Part shown: piece after piece, positions 6,874-13,666 of the stretch
Layout of the letters: each line of letters begins with the position of its first letter
Position numbering within the stretch: the stretch's first letter is position 1
Assembly (NCBI GenBank): GCA_016763875.1
Contig: JAESSZ010000687.1
Location: forward strand, 1-15,883
Source: Nannocystaceae bacterium
GTDB lineage: Bacteria; Myxococcota_A; Polyangia; Nannocystales; Nannocystaceae
DNA: 15,883 bases
Direction: 5' to 3'
The notes under the pieces: generated by a model
What the model was told of the DNA's origin: nothing
The model's input: the letters and a program-made list of their open reading frames with translations, nothing else
Databases searched by the model: none
Program-made: the position numbers and the translations under genes

Positions 6874-6878
6874 CGCCT

Positions 6879-7589
6879 ATGAAACACGACTTGAAGCTGG
6901 CTGAAACGCTTGTTGCGCTAGTCCTCCTCGCCGCGTGTGCGGGCGACGATAGCGGAGGCGACTCTGCTGCGGGCTCCTCGAGCAGCGCGGGCGACACCAT
7001 CATGGCCATGACCACGGCCGCCGACGGTATGGACGACGGCGTGGACGACGGTATGGGCACAACCGCCGCCAGTGGCCCGACCATGTCCGCGGACACTACC
7101 GGGGATCCCGCCACAGACACCAGCGGTGCTGATACCGCGGGTGAGTCCACGGCCGGGGACACAATGGGCGAGTCCGGCAGTGGCAGCACTGGCGCCGCTA
7201 CGGGAGCAACCGTGACCGGCACCGTGTTTCGCTCCCCAGCAACCGCCCCTGGGCTTGGACAAGACGCTATCGGCGACATCTACCTCGGCCTGCTGATCTC
7301 CTGCGACGAGGGCGCGGCGGCGGTCGCCAATACTGTCGTACTGGACGGTGACCTGTCGGACACCAGCTTCGGCGTGCCCTACACAATCGAGAACGTGCCC
7401 AACGGCACCTACTTTCTCGCGGGGTTCATGGACGACAACGACAACACGGATCCGGACGATCCAGACGCGGACTTGGGCGACCTGGCCGCAGCCATGGGCT
7501 TCGGCCCGCTGTGCACACAGGTCGACATTGCGGACGCCGCCGACGTCTCGGGCGCCGACCTCACGTTCAATCTCGTCGTCCCGTTCTAG
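6879..7589 (+). CDS. Lipoprotein with Ser/Thr/Gly/Asp linker and Ig-like beta domain
   Basis: The product is 236 residues from ATG 6879. The signal peptide is MKHDLKLAETLVALVLLAAC with lipobox L-A-A-C20. Residues 21-115 are low complexity, rich in Gly, Ser, Thr, Asp and Met (DTIMAMTTAADGMDDGVDDG; SADTTGDPATDTSGADTAGE). The C-terminal about 120 residues begin VTGTVFRSP and contain PYTIENVPNGTYFLAGFMDD followed by NDNTDPDDPDADLGD. This V-P-x-G-T-Y-x-L-x-A-F-x-D-D-x-x-x pattern is typical of carboxypeptidase-regulatory-like or prealbumin-type beta sandwiches, and the Asp run could bind Ca2+. Two Cys (ISCDEG, PLCTQV) may pair. Its stop shares the CTAG at 7586-7589 with the converging MFS gene. 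Probable cell-surface protein, function unknown. Confidence 0.85.
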   Translation: MKHDLKLAETLVALVLLAACAGDDSGGDSAAGSSSSAGDTIMAMTTAADGMDDGVDDGMGTTAASGPTMSADTTGDPATDTSGADTAGESTAGDTMGESGSGSTGAATGATVTGTVFRSPATAPGLGQDAIGDIYLGLLISCDEGAAAVANTVVLDGDLSDTSFGVPYTIENVPNGTYFLAGFMDDNDNTDPDDPDADLGDLAAAMGFGPLCTQVDIADAADVSGADLTFNLVVPF

Positions 7590-8824
7590 ACGCGCACCGC
7601 TTCCGTGGCACTCGGTTCCCTCAAGCGTCGCGGCCATGCGAGTAACGCCCAAGCGACTGCTGCGACCGCGGCAAGCAAGCCGACGCCGGTTGCCGCGGAT
7701 CCACCGCCAGTGAGCCACGCCGCAAGCAGCACCACACCGAGTGTTTGTCCGAGGATCATCGAGATCTGGTCGACCGCGTTGAGGCGCGCCTGTAGCCGGT
7801 CGGGGACGAGGACCGCGATGCGCTCACCAGAAAGGACCCAATTGGCGCCACTGCCGACACCCCACGCGACGACGGCGAGCAGGGCCGTGCCAAGGCTGTC
7901 GGCCGCAGCAAAGCCCAGCATGCCAAGCAGACCGGCAACGTAGGCCCCCGTCCATAGACGCGCCCGCATGCCATTGCGGGACAATCGCCACGCGACCAGA
8001 GCCGGGCCGATGCCCGTGCCCACGCCGCGGATCGCATTGAGGAGTCCGAAGCCAACCGCTGCGCCCGCGAGTGCTTCGGACTTCATCGCCAACGCGAGCC
8101 ACGCTGCGCCCCCAGCCAGGGCCAGCGGACCCTTGGCGAGAATCGCCTGACGGAGCTCTGCGCGCGGGCCCATGTATCGGAGCGCAGTGAGCAACTCACC
8201 CCACATGCTCGGTTTGTCCACGCGAGCTCCCGAATTCGACGACTCCGGAGGAATCGGCGGCAGTCGGGCAAAGAGCATCGCGGCGGCAACAAAGGTCAAC
8301 GCGTCGATGGCCAGCGCTAAAGCAGGGCCCAATGCCGTCAGCAGCCCCCCCAGGGCCATGCCGAGACTAAACACAACACTCCATGTTCCCGCATCGACGG
8401 CGCTCGCCACGAGAATCTCATCGCGGTGCACGACCCGGGGCAACGCCGCGCGCTCGGCCGGACTGAAAAACGCAGTCATCGCCGAGCGCACCACGAGCAA
8501 CCCCTGAAGAAGCCCGATCATGGATGCCATCGCCGCTGCGACCATCAAGAGCGTGGTCACGCTGAGCAGGAGGCTGACCACGATCAATACACGGCGCCTA
8601 TCGAAGCGGTCCGCGAGCGCGCCTGAAACCGGGGTGAGCGCAGCCGCGGGAAGGTGATGCGCAACGAAGACGACGGCGACGTCCATGGGTCCACCACCGC
8701 CATGGAGCGCAAGCACGGCCACCGCGACCCAGCCGATCCAGTCACCCAGCTGAGACACCATGTTCCCAAGCCAGAGGCGACGGAAGTCGGGTCGTCGACG
8801 CAGGAGTTGGATCGCGGCTGACAT
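7586..8824 (-). CDS. MFS transporter (MFS_3/EntS-like)
   Basis: This 412-residue protein starts at ATG 8824 (MSAAIQLLRRRPDFRRLWLG), with many hydrophobic segments and about 10-12 membrane helices. The opening RRRPDFRRLWLGNMVSQLGDW is typical of MFS_3 exporters. The loop GALADRFDRRRVL is MFS motif A (G-x-x-x-D-R-x-x-R-R). FFSPAERAALPRVVHRDEIL further on is another MFS_3 hallmark (S-P-A-x-x-A-x-x-P-x-L/V). The family exports siderophores, macrolides and other small molecules by proton antiport; no substrate can be read from the sequence. A GTG at 8857 would add 11 residues and is possible, because neither start has a well-placed ribosome site. The gene stands alone and its stop shares CTAG with the converging lipoprotein gene. 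Confidence 0.9.
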   Translation of the reverse strand: MSAAIQLLRRRPDFRRLWLGNMVSQLGDWIGWVAVAVLALHGGGGPMDVAVVFVAHHLPAAALTPVSGALADRFDRRRVLIVVSLLLSVTTLLMVAAAMASMIGLLQGLLVVRSAMTAFFSPAERAALPRVVHRDEILVASAVDAGTWSVVFSLGMALGGLLTALGPALALAIDALTFVAAAMLFARLPPIPPESSNSGARVDKPSMWGELLTALRYMGPRAELRQAILAKGPLALAGGAAWLALAMKSEALAGAAVGFGLLNAIRGVGTGIGPALVAWRLSRNGMRARLWTGAYVAGLLGMLGFAAADSLGTALLAVVAWGVGSGANWVLSGERIAVLVPDRLQARLNAVDQISMILGQTLGVVLLAAWLTGGGSAATGVGLLAAVAAVAWALLAWPRRLREPSATEAVRV

Positions 8825-8872
8825 CCTGATCGCAGCATGCAGCGTCGCTGCCACCACGTCGACCGTCCTGCT

Positions 8873-8878
8873 ATTTTA
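8873..8878 (-). promoter_or_regulatory. Candidate -10 box (TAAAAT) for the MFS gene
   Basis: Read on the minus strand, TAAAAT matches five of six -10 consensus bases and sits in an AT-rich patch that stands out in the 8825-8953 divergent intergenic region. Initiation near 8866 would give a 41-nt leader to ATG 8824 or an 8-nt leader to GTG 8857. No convincing -35 box is seen. Confidence 0.3.
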
Positions 8879-8953
8879 CGAACATATGGCTACTTTGTGG
8901 GATTGACCGCCGTCCGCCGACCTCCGGCAACCCAGCAGCGACCAGTCGAGACA

Positions 8954-10157
8954 ATGACGGCCGCCCCCCTCCCAAACACCTGCCATCGTGACCGCGTGCC
9001 CAAACGCTGGAAGACGCTCGTCGCCGTCGCGACCGTCGCGACCGTCGCCTGGTGGTCATCGCTATCACTCGTCTTTGATGCGATCCGCCCCGACGACACC
9101 GTACTTGCGAATCAGATGCAAACGGCGCTGACGCGACGTTGGCGGGGAGACCGTTTCGAGTTCCCGTCGATCGAGCGCAAGTCGAATCCCGAATGGGACT
9201 TCATGTCGCGAACCTTCCTCGTGCTGGCGCTGGCCAACGACGCGCTTGCTAATCCTGAGAAGGCCGAAACCAACCTGGCAGTCATGGACCGGATCATCGG
9301 CGACACACTCGCCGCCGAGCGCGAGCACGGCCAACGGTATTTTTTGCTGCCCTACGCTGCCGGCCGACCGTTTGTCGACGGCAGCGGTCGATCGGTGTTC
9401 GTCGACGGTGAGATCGCACTCATGCTTGCGGCGAGAGTGACGGTGCAACCCAAGGACCAGCACACGGAAGAACTCTCGCATCGTGCAGCGCTCATCGCGG
9501 TCCAGATGGAACGCGGCCCGCTGCTGTCGGCCGAGAGCTACCCCGACGAGGCATGGACCTTCTGTAATACAACCGCACTGGTCGCGCTGCATGCCGCAGA
9601 TCGCGTGCTTGGGACCGACCACCGACCACTCATCGAAGGCTGGCTCGACATGGCGCGCCAAACTCATCGACCCCCAGTCAGGCTTGCTCATCTCGAGCTA
9701 CACGCTCGCGGGACGGCCTCTCGACGGGCCCGAAGGATCCACTCTGTGGATGACCGCCCACAATCTGCTCGTGCTCGACCCCCAGTTCGCGCACGAGCAG
9801 TACGAGTTGGCCAAGACGCAACTCGGCTCCGGGTTTGCAGGATTTGCATGGGCGCGCGAGTGGCCCGCCGATAGCGGATTCCCCGGCCGTCGGCAGCTTG
9901 ATGTCGACTCTGGTGCGGTCATCCCTGTGCTGGGGGCGAGCCCCGGATCCAGTGGCATGATGCTCCTCGGTGCCGCGGCGTTCGGGGACCGGCCACAACG
10001 CGATGCGTTGATGCGCTCGATTCACCTGGCCGCGTTTCCGGACCGGGTTCGCGGCGGCACGGAATTCGCCGCCGCCGGGGTCATCGGAAACGCGGTCGTG
10101 CTGTACGCGCTGCGCTTTGGCCCCCTGTGGCGGCGTCTCGCCGAGGAGTCCGTATGA
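8954..10157 (+). pseudogene. Membrane-anchored, probably alpha/alpha-barrel protein, broken by a frameshift
   Basis: Two frames together make one protein. The first runs from ATG 8954 (or GTG 8996, which puts MPKRWKTLVAVATVATVAWW at the N-terminus as a signal anchor) to about 9658. The second runs from about 9657 to the TGA at 10155-10157. The first part reads sensibly through YPDEAWTFCNTTALVALHAA and EGWLDMAR, then turns to Arg/Ala-rich noise. The other frame picks up AKLIDPQSGLLISSYTLAGR, GPEGSTLWMTAHNLLVLDP, GFAWAREWP, DVDSGAVIPVLGASPGSSG. These motifs are familiar from helical-toroid proteins such as the linalool dehydratase-like group, though this assignment is from memory. The break falls in TGGCGCGCCA (9651-9660), where loss of one CG unit would explain it. 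It may be a true mutation or an assembly error. The next gene overlaps its stop. Confidence 0.7.
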
Positions 10158-10402
10158 ACGCTCGAGTCCCGCGTCTTGTGCTGGCGACGATCGTCGTGGG
10201 TCTCGTGCTCGTTGGGCTGCACGCGCTCGGTGTACGGCGCTCGACGGTCGTCATGTCGGGCGTGGTCGGAAGTCCGACCGAGGTCCTGCTAGCCCTGGTT
10301 TACATCTGCTGTTGGTTCACCACCGTCCTCATCACGCCGATCGTGCTGCTGGCGTGGGGCCTCCTCCGTCTCGATCGTCGCCTCCGTCCCGCCTCCCGGT
10401 GA
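10154..10402 (+). CDS. Small two-helix membrane protein
   Basis: The 82-residue product starts at ATG 10154, overlapping the previous stop (ATGA 10154-10157), so it is probably translated by coupling. After MNARVPR come two hydrophobic segments, about 8-26 (LVLATIVVGLVLVGLHALG) and 45-71 (LLALVYICCWFTTVLITPIV and onward), ending in an Arg-rich tail (RLDRRLRPASR). I recognise no family. The coupling suggests that it works with the frameshifted protein upstream, perhaps as a membrane partner. Its last 71 bp are antisense to the end of the SulP gene. Confidence 0.65.
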   Translation: MNARVPRLVLATIVVGLVLVGLHALGVRRSTVVMSGVVGSPTEVLLALVYICCWFTTVLITPIVLLAWGLLRLDRRLRPASR

Positions 10403-11963
10403 TCGAATCGCTGGGCGGCGGAGCATCGTCGCCAAGTCCGAAGTGGTAGCGACGCTCGAACAGATCCCAGTCGAACACCACACGACCGCCCCGGGTCTTG
10501 TGTTGATCACCCCATGAGCGGAACAACTCCAAGATCTCGTGGTCGACATGGTCGAGGCGGTCAAAGTGAAGGTGCAGTTCTCGGGTCGCGACTACAGCCT
10601 CCAGAGTCTCGGCGATATCGGCCAGGCGCAGGAAAGTCGCCGATCCTGTCAGGTGGATGACCGTGCGATTCGCTTCGGGGTCGTCCTCAACAACAATTTC
10701 CAGTCGCGACAAACGCAACAGGAGCTTGCCGACGGCCAAGCCCAGCCCAATGAGCACTCCCGTCAGCAGGTCGGTGACGACAACGCCAACTGTCGTAGCG
10801 GCGAAGATCCCGACCTCGCTCATGCCGTAGGGGCGCAGCTGCTTGATCACCGCAGGGGTCGCGAGCTTCGCTCCAATGAACACCAGGATCGCGGCAAGCG
10901 CACAGACTGGGATCTTGGTGAGGAGCTGCGAGAACACGCCCACGACCAGCAACAGCCATGCGCCGTGGAGGATGGCCGACCAACGTGTCTTGGCGCCCGC
11001 CTGCACGTTCGCACTGCTGCGAACGATGACGCCGGTCATCGGCAACGCGCCCAACAATCCGCAGAGGATGTTGCCCACGCCCTGCGCCGCGAGCTCGCGG
11101 TTGTAGTCCGAGCGCGGCCCGCTGTGCATCTTGTCTACGGCGCTCGCGCTGAGCAGCGTCTCCGCGCTAGCCACCAGCGCCATGCCCACGGCGGGACCAA
11201 GCAGCAACCACACCGTACTCATCTCAGGCATCGCTGGGATGTTGAGCGATCCAGCCAAGTCCGACGGCACGCCCACGTAGGCGACGGGCAGGTCCAAACC
11301 ATTGGCCACCAGGCTCGCGACGACCACGCCAGCCAACGGGGCGGGCAGGAACGTGCGGATCCTTTTCGGTCCAAAGCGTAGCCACGCGACGACCGTTGCG
11401 ATCGTCAGCACGCCGATCCCGGCCGCTTCACGGTGCGTGAGCGTCGTGTCCGGTGAGACTGCTTTGACAAGTGCCTCGGGGATGGCCAGCAGGTTCGCGA
11501 CCCCACCGGCCCGCGGCGCGTCGTCGATCATGACGTGGAACTGGCCAGCGAAGATCAGTACGCCAATGCCGGCCAGCATGCCGTACACCACAGACGGTGG
11601 GACTGCCCGAAACCATCGACCGCCACCCAGAAGACCCGCAGCAACTTGGAAGACACCGCACAGAAGCACGATGACGCCCAGCATCGCGAGCCCATGGGTC
11701 TGGACGATCTCGACGATGATGACCACCAATCCCGCGGCGGGACCGGAGACCTGCAGCGGCGAGCCCTGGATAGCACCCACAATCAGACCACCGACGATGC
11801 CGGTGATGAGCCCCAGCGCGGGCGGAACTCCGGACGCGATGGCGATCCCCATGCATAGAGGAAGCGCAACCAAGAACACGACGACGGACGCCAAGAGGTC
11901 GTCGCGACTCGGCGGTCCGGTGCGACTCCCGCTGTCCGCCCGTGGACGCCTAGGACCGGCCAT
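10332..11963 (-). CDS. SulP-family anion transporter with STAS domain
   Basis: This 543-residue protein has about 400 residues of membrane domain followed by a STAS domain. ATG 11963 is preceded by GAGG (11970-11973) at 6 nt spacing. Family features include LVALPLCMGIAIASGVPPAL, GLITGIVGGLIVGAIQGSPL and QVSGPAAGLVVIIVEIVQTH (first helices), ASAETLLSASAVDKMH, then NRELAAQGVGNILCGLLGAL and PMTGVIVRSSANVQAGAKTR. The SulP family moves sulfate, bicarbonate or other anions, often with Na+ or H+. The STAS part (about 410-505) reads LHLHFDRLDHVDHEILELF, with D-H where many STAS domains have D-S/T, so the usual phosphorylatable residue is missing. This form resembles bicarbonate-type SulPs found with carbonic anhydrase; the substrate is not proven. 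The last residues (RRDGGDDRDGGGPTPAARSA) are a disordered tail overlapping the opposite gene. Confidence 0.92.
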   Translation of the reverse strand: MAGPRRPRADSGSRTGPPSRDDLLASVVVFLVALPLCMGIAIASGVPPALGLITGIVGGLIVGAIQGSPLQVSGPAAGLVVIIVEIVQTHGLAMLGVIVLLCGVFQVAAGLLGGGRWFRAVPPSVVYGMLAGIGVLIFAGQFHVMIDDAPRAGGVANLLAIPEALVKAVSPDTTLTHREAAGIGVLTIATVVAWLRFGPKRIRTFLPAPLAGVVVASLVANGLDLPVAYVGVPSDLAGSLNIPAMPEMSTVWLLLGPAVGMALVASAETLLSASAVDKMHSGPRSDYNRELAAQGVGNILCGLLGALPMTGVIVRSSANVQAGAKTRWSAILHGAWLLLVVGVFSQLLTKIPVCALAAILVFIGAKLATPAVIKQLRPYGMSEVGIFAATTVGVVVTDLLTGVLIGLGLAVGKLLLRLSRLEIVVEDDPEANRTVIHLTGSATFLRLADIAETLEAVVATRELHLHFDRLDHVDHEILELFRSWGDQHKTRGGRVVFDWDLFERRYHFGLGDDAPPPSDSITGRRDGGDDRDGGGPTPAARSA

Positions 11964-11969
11964 GGCGAA

Positions 11970-11973
11970 CCTC
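11970..11973 (-). promoter_or_regulatory. Ribosome binding site for the SulP gene
   Basis: On the minus strand GAGG lies 6 nt before ATG 11963, inside CTGAGGTTCGCC. It supports this start, which agrees with the usual short N-terminal extension before the first SulP helix. Confidence 0.5.
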
Positions 11974-12035
11974 AGAACCGCAACAGTTTAACATCTCAAT
12001 TTCTACTGGATCTCTCATTGGACTCGTCCTCATCG

Positions 12036-12058
12036 CCGCCGGACCCAAAGTCCGGCGG
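12036..12058 (-). terminator. GC-rich hairpin, possible terminator for the small minus-strand ORF
   Basis: CCGCCGGAC (12036-12044) and GTCCGGCGG (12050-12058) form a perfect 9-bp stem with a 5-nt loop (CCAAA), 67 bp beyond the stop of the minus-strand ORF at 12126. No T-tract follows on either strand, so it is at best a non-canonical terminator. It could instead be a leader structure or a protein site upstream of the SulP gene. Confidence 0.35.
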
Positions 12059-12125
12059 GCTCATCGCTGCCACGCGCTTCAAATGCGGGCGCCGTACTCA
12101 TGCGCCCAACCTCATTGATGCTTCG

Positions 12126-12500
12126 CTACGCGATGGGAGGCCGAAAGATTGTGCTGGGCTGTCCAGCGCGAGGGCCACCGAGAAATGTCACCCACCAAGG
12201 GCTTAGCCTGATGCTCAGCGAGCGAATTTCCGCGAGACCAAGACTGCGACCACAATCGTCGTCGTCTTCTTCTTCTTCTTCGGTGTCGTCTTCGGGTTCC
12301 AGCTCAGCGTCATTTTCGCTGGCGGCACTCGCGAACGCTCCCAGTTGGAACCCACCCGAGCCACTCAGCCCTGACCCAAAGAACACGAACGCCACGACGA
12401 CCGCCGCTAGAACAAGTTCGGCAAACGAGGTCCAAGACCCACTCGCGCAGTCGTGCTCTTGTCGCTTCGCGGGCACCACTCGCGGCGCAAAATACAACAA
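12126..12500 (-). CDS. Possible small membrane protein with acidic segment
   Basis: Up to 124 residues from TTG 12500, or shorter from a GTG at residue 8 or 9. No Shine-Dalgarno is evident. A probable helix (about 26-45, FAELVLAAVVVAFVFFGSGL) is followed by a Gly/Ser-rich stretch and then an acidic run (about 62-82, NDAELEPEDDTEEEEEDDDD), and ends with ordinary sequence. The opposite strand reads as a Ser-rich string and looks less protein-like. There is no homology I recognise. It is listed because bases 11964-12583 otherwise hold no gene. The acidic run comes from a GAA/GAC triplet tract (about 12256-12289), which can arise in non-coding DNA. Confidence 0.3.
   Translation of the reverse strand: MLYFAPRVVPAKRQEHDCASGSWTSFAELVLAAVVVAFVFFGSGLSGSGGFQLGAFASAASENDAELEPEDDTEEEEEDDDDCGRSLGLAEIRSLSIRLSPWWVTFLGGPRAGQPSTIFRPPIA
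12256..12289. repeat. Triplet microsatellite (TCG/TCT)n
   Basis: The plus strand reads TCGTCGTCGTCTTCTTCTTC and continues TTCTTCGGTGTCGTC: ten or more TCG/TCT-like triplets in a row. Read on the minus strand it gives a Glu/Asp run in the possible small membrane protein. Confidence 0.75.
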
Positions 12501-12583
12501 CTACGCGGCATGTCCAGTGGGGACCAATACGAGAACTCCTGGTTCAAAATGCCCCAGTCGACTGAGCTGCTAGGCTGCGCACC

Positions 12584-13645
12584 ATGTCGGTGATGCGCCT
12601 GCAAATGCTTGGTTTGATGGTGCTAGCGGCGTGCAGCACGCAGTTCTTCGCTCCGGGTGAGGTCCTGGATGAAAGCGGCTCCGACGACGCGAGCGAAACG
12701 GCCACCACGGTGCAGGGAAACTGCCTCGAAAGCGTGGAGGCGATGACGGGTTGCATCGATCGGGACAACTACGTGACGGACCTCAAGTTCATCGCGGCCC
12801 CACGCCCACCGGGTGACGCCCATTGGCAGGCGGTGCAGGATCTGTGCTTCGAGCGGTTCACCGCGTACGGCTACGAAGTCGAACTCCATCAGTACGGCAC
12901 CGGGGTCAACGTCATCGGCACCAAACTGGGCGCCGTGTCCCCGAGTGAAGTGATCGTTGTCGCTGCACACTACGACCACATCCCGTCGTGCGCTGGCGCC
13001 GACGACAACGCAACCGGCGTCGCCGGAGTTTTGGAGGTCGCCCGCGTGCTCGCTCAGGCGTCACTCGAACGGACTGTCGTCGTCGCGTGTTGGGACCAGG
13101 AGGAGCTCGGCCTCATCGGTTCGCGCTCCTGGGTTCTGCGCGCCAATACCAAAAGCGACACAATTCTCGCCAACTTCAACTTCGAGATGATCGGCTACAC
13201 CGACGACGCTGCCAACACGCAGTCGGTACCAGCGGGTTTCGACGTGGTGTTTCCCGAGGCCATCGCTGAACTCGCCTCCAACAACTACGCGGCCAACTTC
13301 ATCGCAATCGTCGCCGATGATCTCGCTTTGGCACCCGCCCAAGCGATCGAGCGCCATGCGGACCGGCTTGGGTTGCCGCTGCTCCATCTTGGGCTTCCTG
13401 ACGAGCTTAAAAACTCGCCACTGTTGAACGACCTGCGGCGTTCCGACCACGCGACATTTTGGGAGTTCGACCACCCGGCGATGATGATCACCGACACCTC
13501 GAACTTCCGCTACGACGCCTATCACTGTGGCGACGGCCAAGACACCGTTGACAACCTCGACCATGAGTTCACCACGAAAGTGCTCCGCGCGAGCACAGGT
13601 GCGATCGTCGAGTTGGCGGGTCTGATGCCCGCGCCCGCGCAGTAA
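12584..13645 (+). CDS. M28-family zinc metallopeptidase, lipoprotein
   Basis: This 353-residue protein starts at ATG 12584; the signal peptide MSVMRLQMLGLMVLAAC ends in lipobox L-A-A-C17. A short acidic linker (about 27-41) and two Cys (C47, C57) lead into an M28 peptidase domain (about 60-345). Expected zinc ligands and catalytic residues are present: H129 and D131 in AAHYDH, D141 in GADDNATGVAG, E173-E174 in WDQEELGLIGSR (general base and ligand), E201 in NFNFEMIGY, and H289 in RRSDHATFW. Position 201 is Asp in the classic Streptomyces griseus aminopeptidase, but Glu occurs in the clan. It probably removes N-terminal residues or short peptides at the cell surface, consistent with predatory or saprophytic feeding. 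It converges with the beta-propeller lipoprotein gene, with 12 bp between stops. Confidence 0.92.
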   Translation: MSVMRLQMLGLMVLAACSTQFFAPGEVLDESGSDDASETATTVQGNCLESVEAMTGCIDRDNYVTDLKFIAAPRPPGDAHWQAVQDLCFERFTAYGYEVELHQYGTGVNVIGTKLGAVSPSEVIVVAAHYDHIPSCAGADDNATGVAGVLEVARVLAQASLERTVVVACWDQEELGLIGSRSWVLRANTKSDTILANFNFEMIGYTDDAANTQSVPAGFDVVFPEAIAELASNNYAANFIAIVADDLALAPAQAIERHADRLGLPLLHLGLPDELKNSPLLNDLRRSDHATFWEFDHPAMMITDTSNFRYDAYHCGDGQDTVDNLDHEFTTKVLRASTGAIVELAGLMPAPAQ

Positions 13646-13666
13646 GGCTTCGCAGGCCTACTGCGC
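13637..13666. terminator. Stop-containing hairpin between two converging genes
   Basis: GCGCAGTA (13637-13644) pairs perfectly with TACTGCGC (13659-13666). With one bulged A, GGC/GCC extends the stem towards the loop. The stops of both genes (TAA 13643-13645 and minus-strand TAG 13658-13660) lie in the structure. Without a T-tract on either side it would be a non-canonical, possibly bidirectional terminator. Confidence 0.45.

Larger units (their letters stand above)
11964..12583. other. Gene-poor 620-bp interval
   Basis: Between the SulP start and the M28 peptidase start only the doubtful acidic minus-strand ORF, a 9-bp-stem hairpin (12036-12058) and a triplet microsatellite stand out. AT-richer patches at about 11985-12020 and 12540-12550 could hold the SulP and peptidase promoters, but no box pair is convincing. 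TAGGCT (12571-12576), 7 nt before ATG 12584, is a weak -10 candidate that again would give a near-leaderless message. Confidence 0.4.

Noticed and set aside
6863..7279. N-terminal extension of the methyltransferase ORF
   Set aside because: The extra residues are the antisense of the lipoprotein linker; family memory and motif layout place the start at 6862.
9483..9656. Upstream half of the 9483-10157 frame as a separate gene
   Set aside because: It reads as Arg/Ser-rich shadow sequence before about 9657; only the part after the frameshift is protein-like.
9650..9660. Programmed ribosomal frameshift
   Set aside because: No slippery heptamer, pausing stop codon or following stem is evident; a 2-bp slippage deletion or a sequence error explains the join better.
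10539..11381. Plus-strand 280-residue ORF
   Set aside because: Antisense of the SulP gene; Gln/Arg/His-rich shadow.
12100..12573. Plus-strand Ser-rich ORF of 157 codons
   Set aside because: The Ser run is the triplet microsatellite; there is no signal peptide or domain, and the minus-strand reading with a membrane helix is more plausible.
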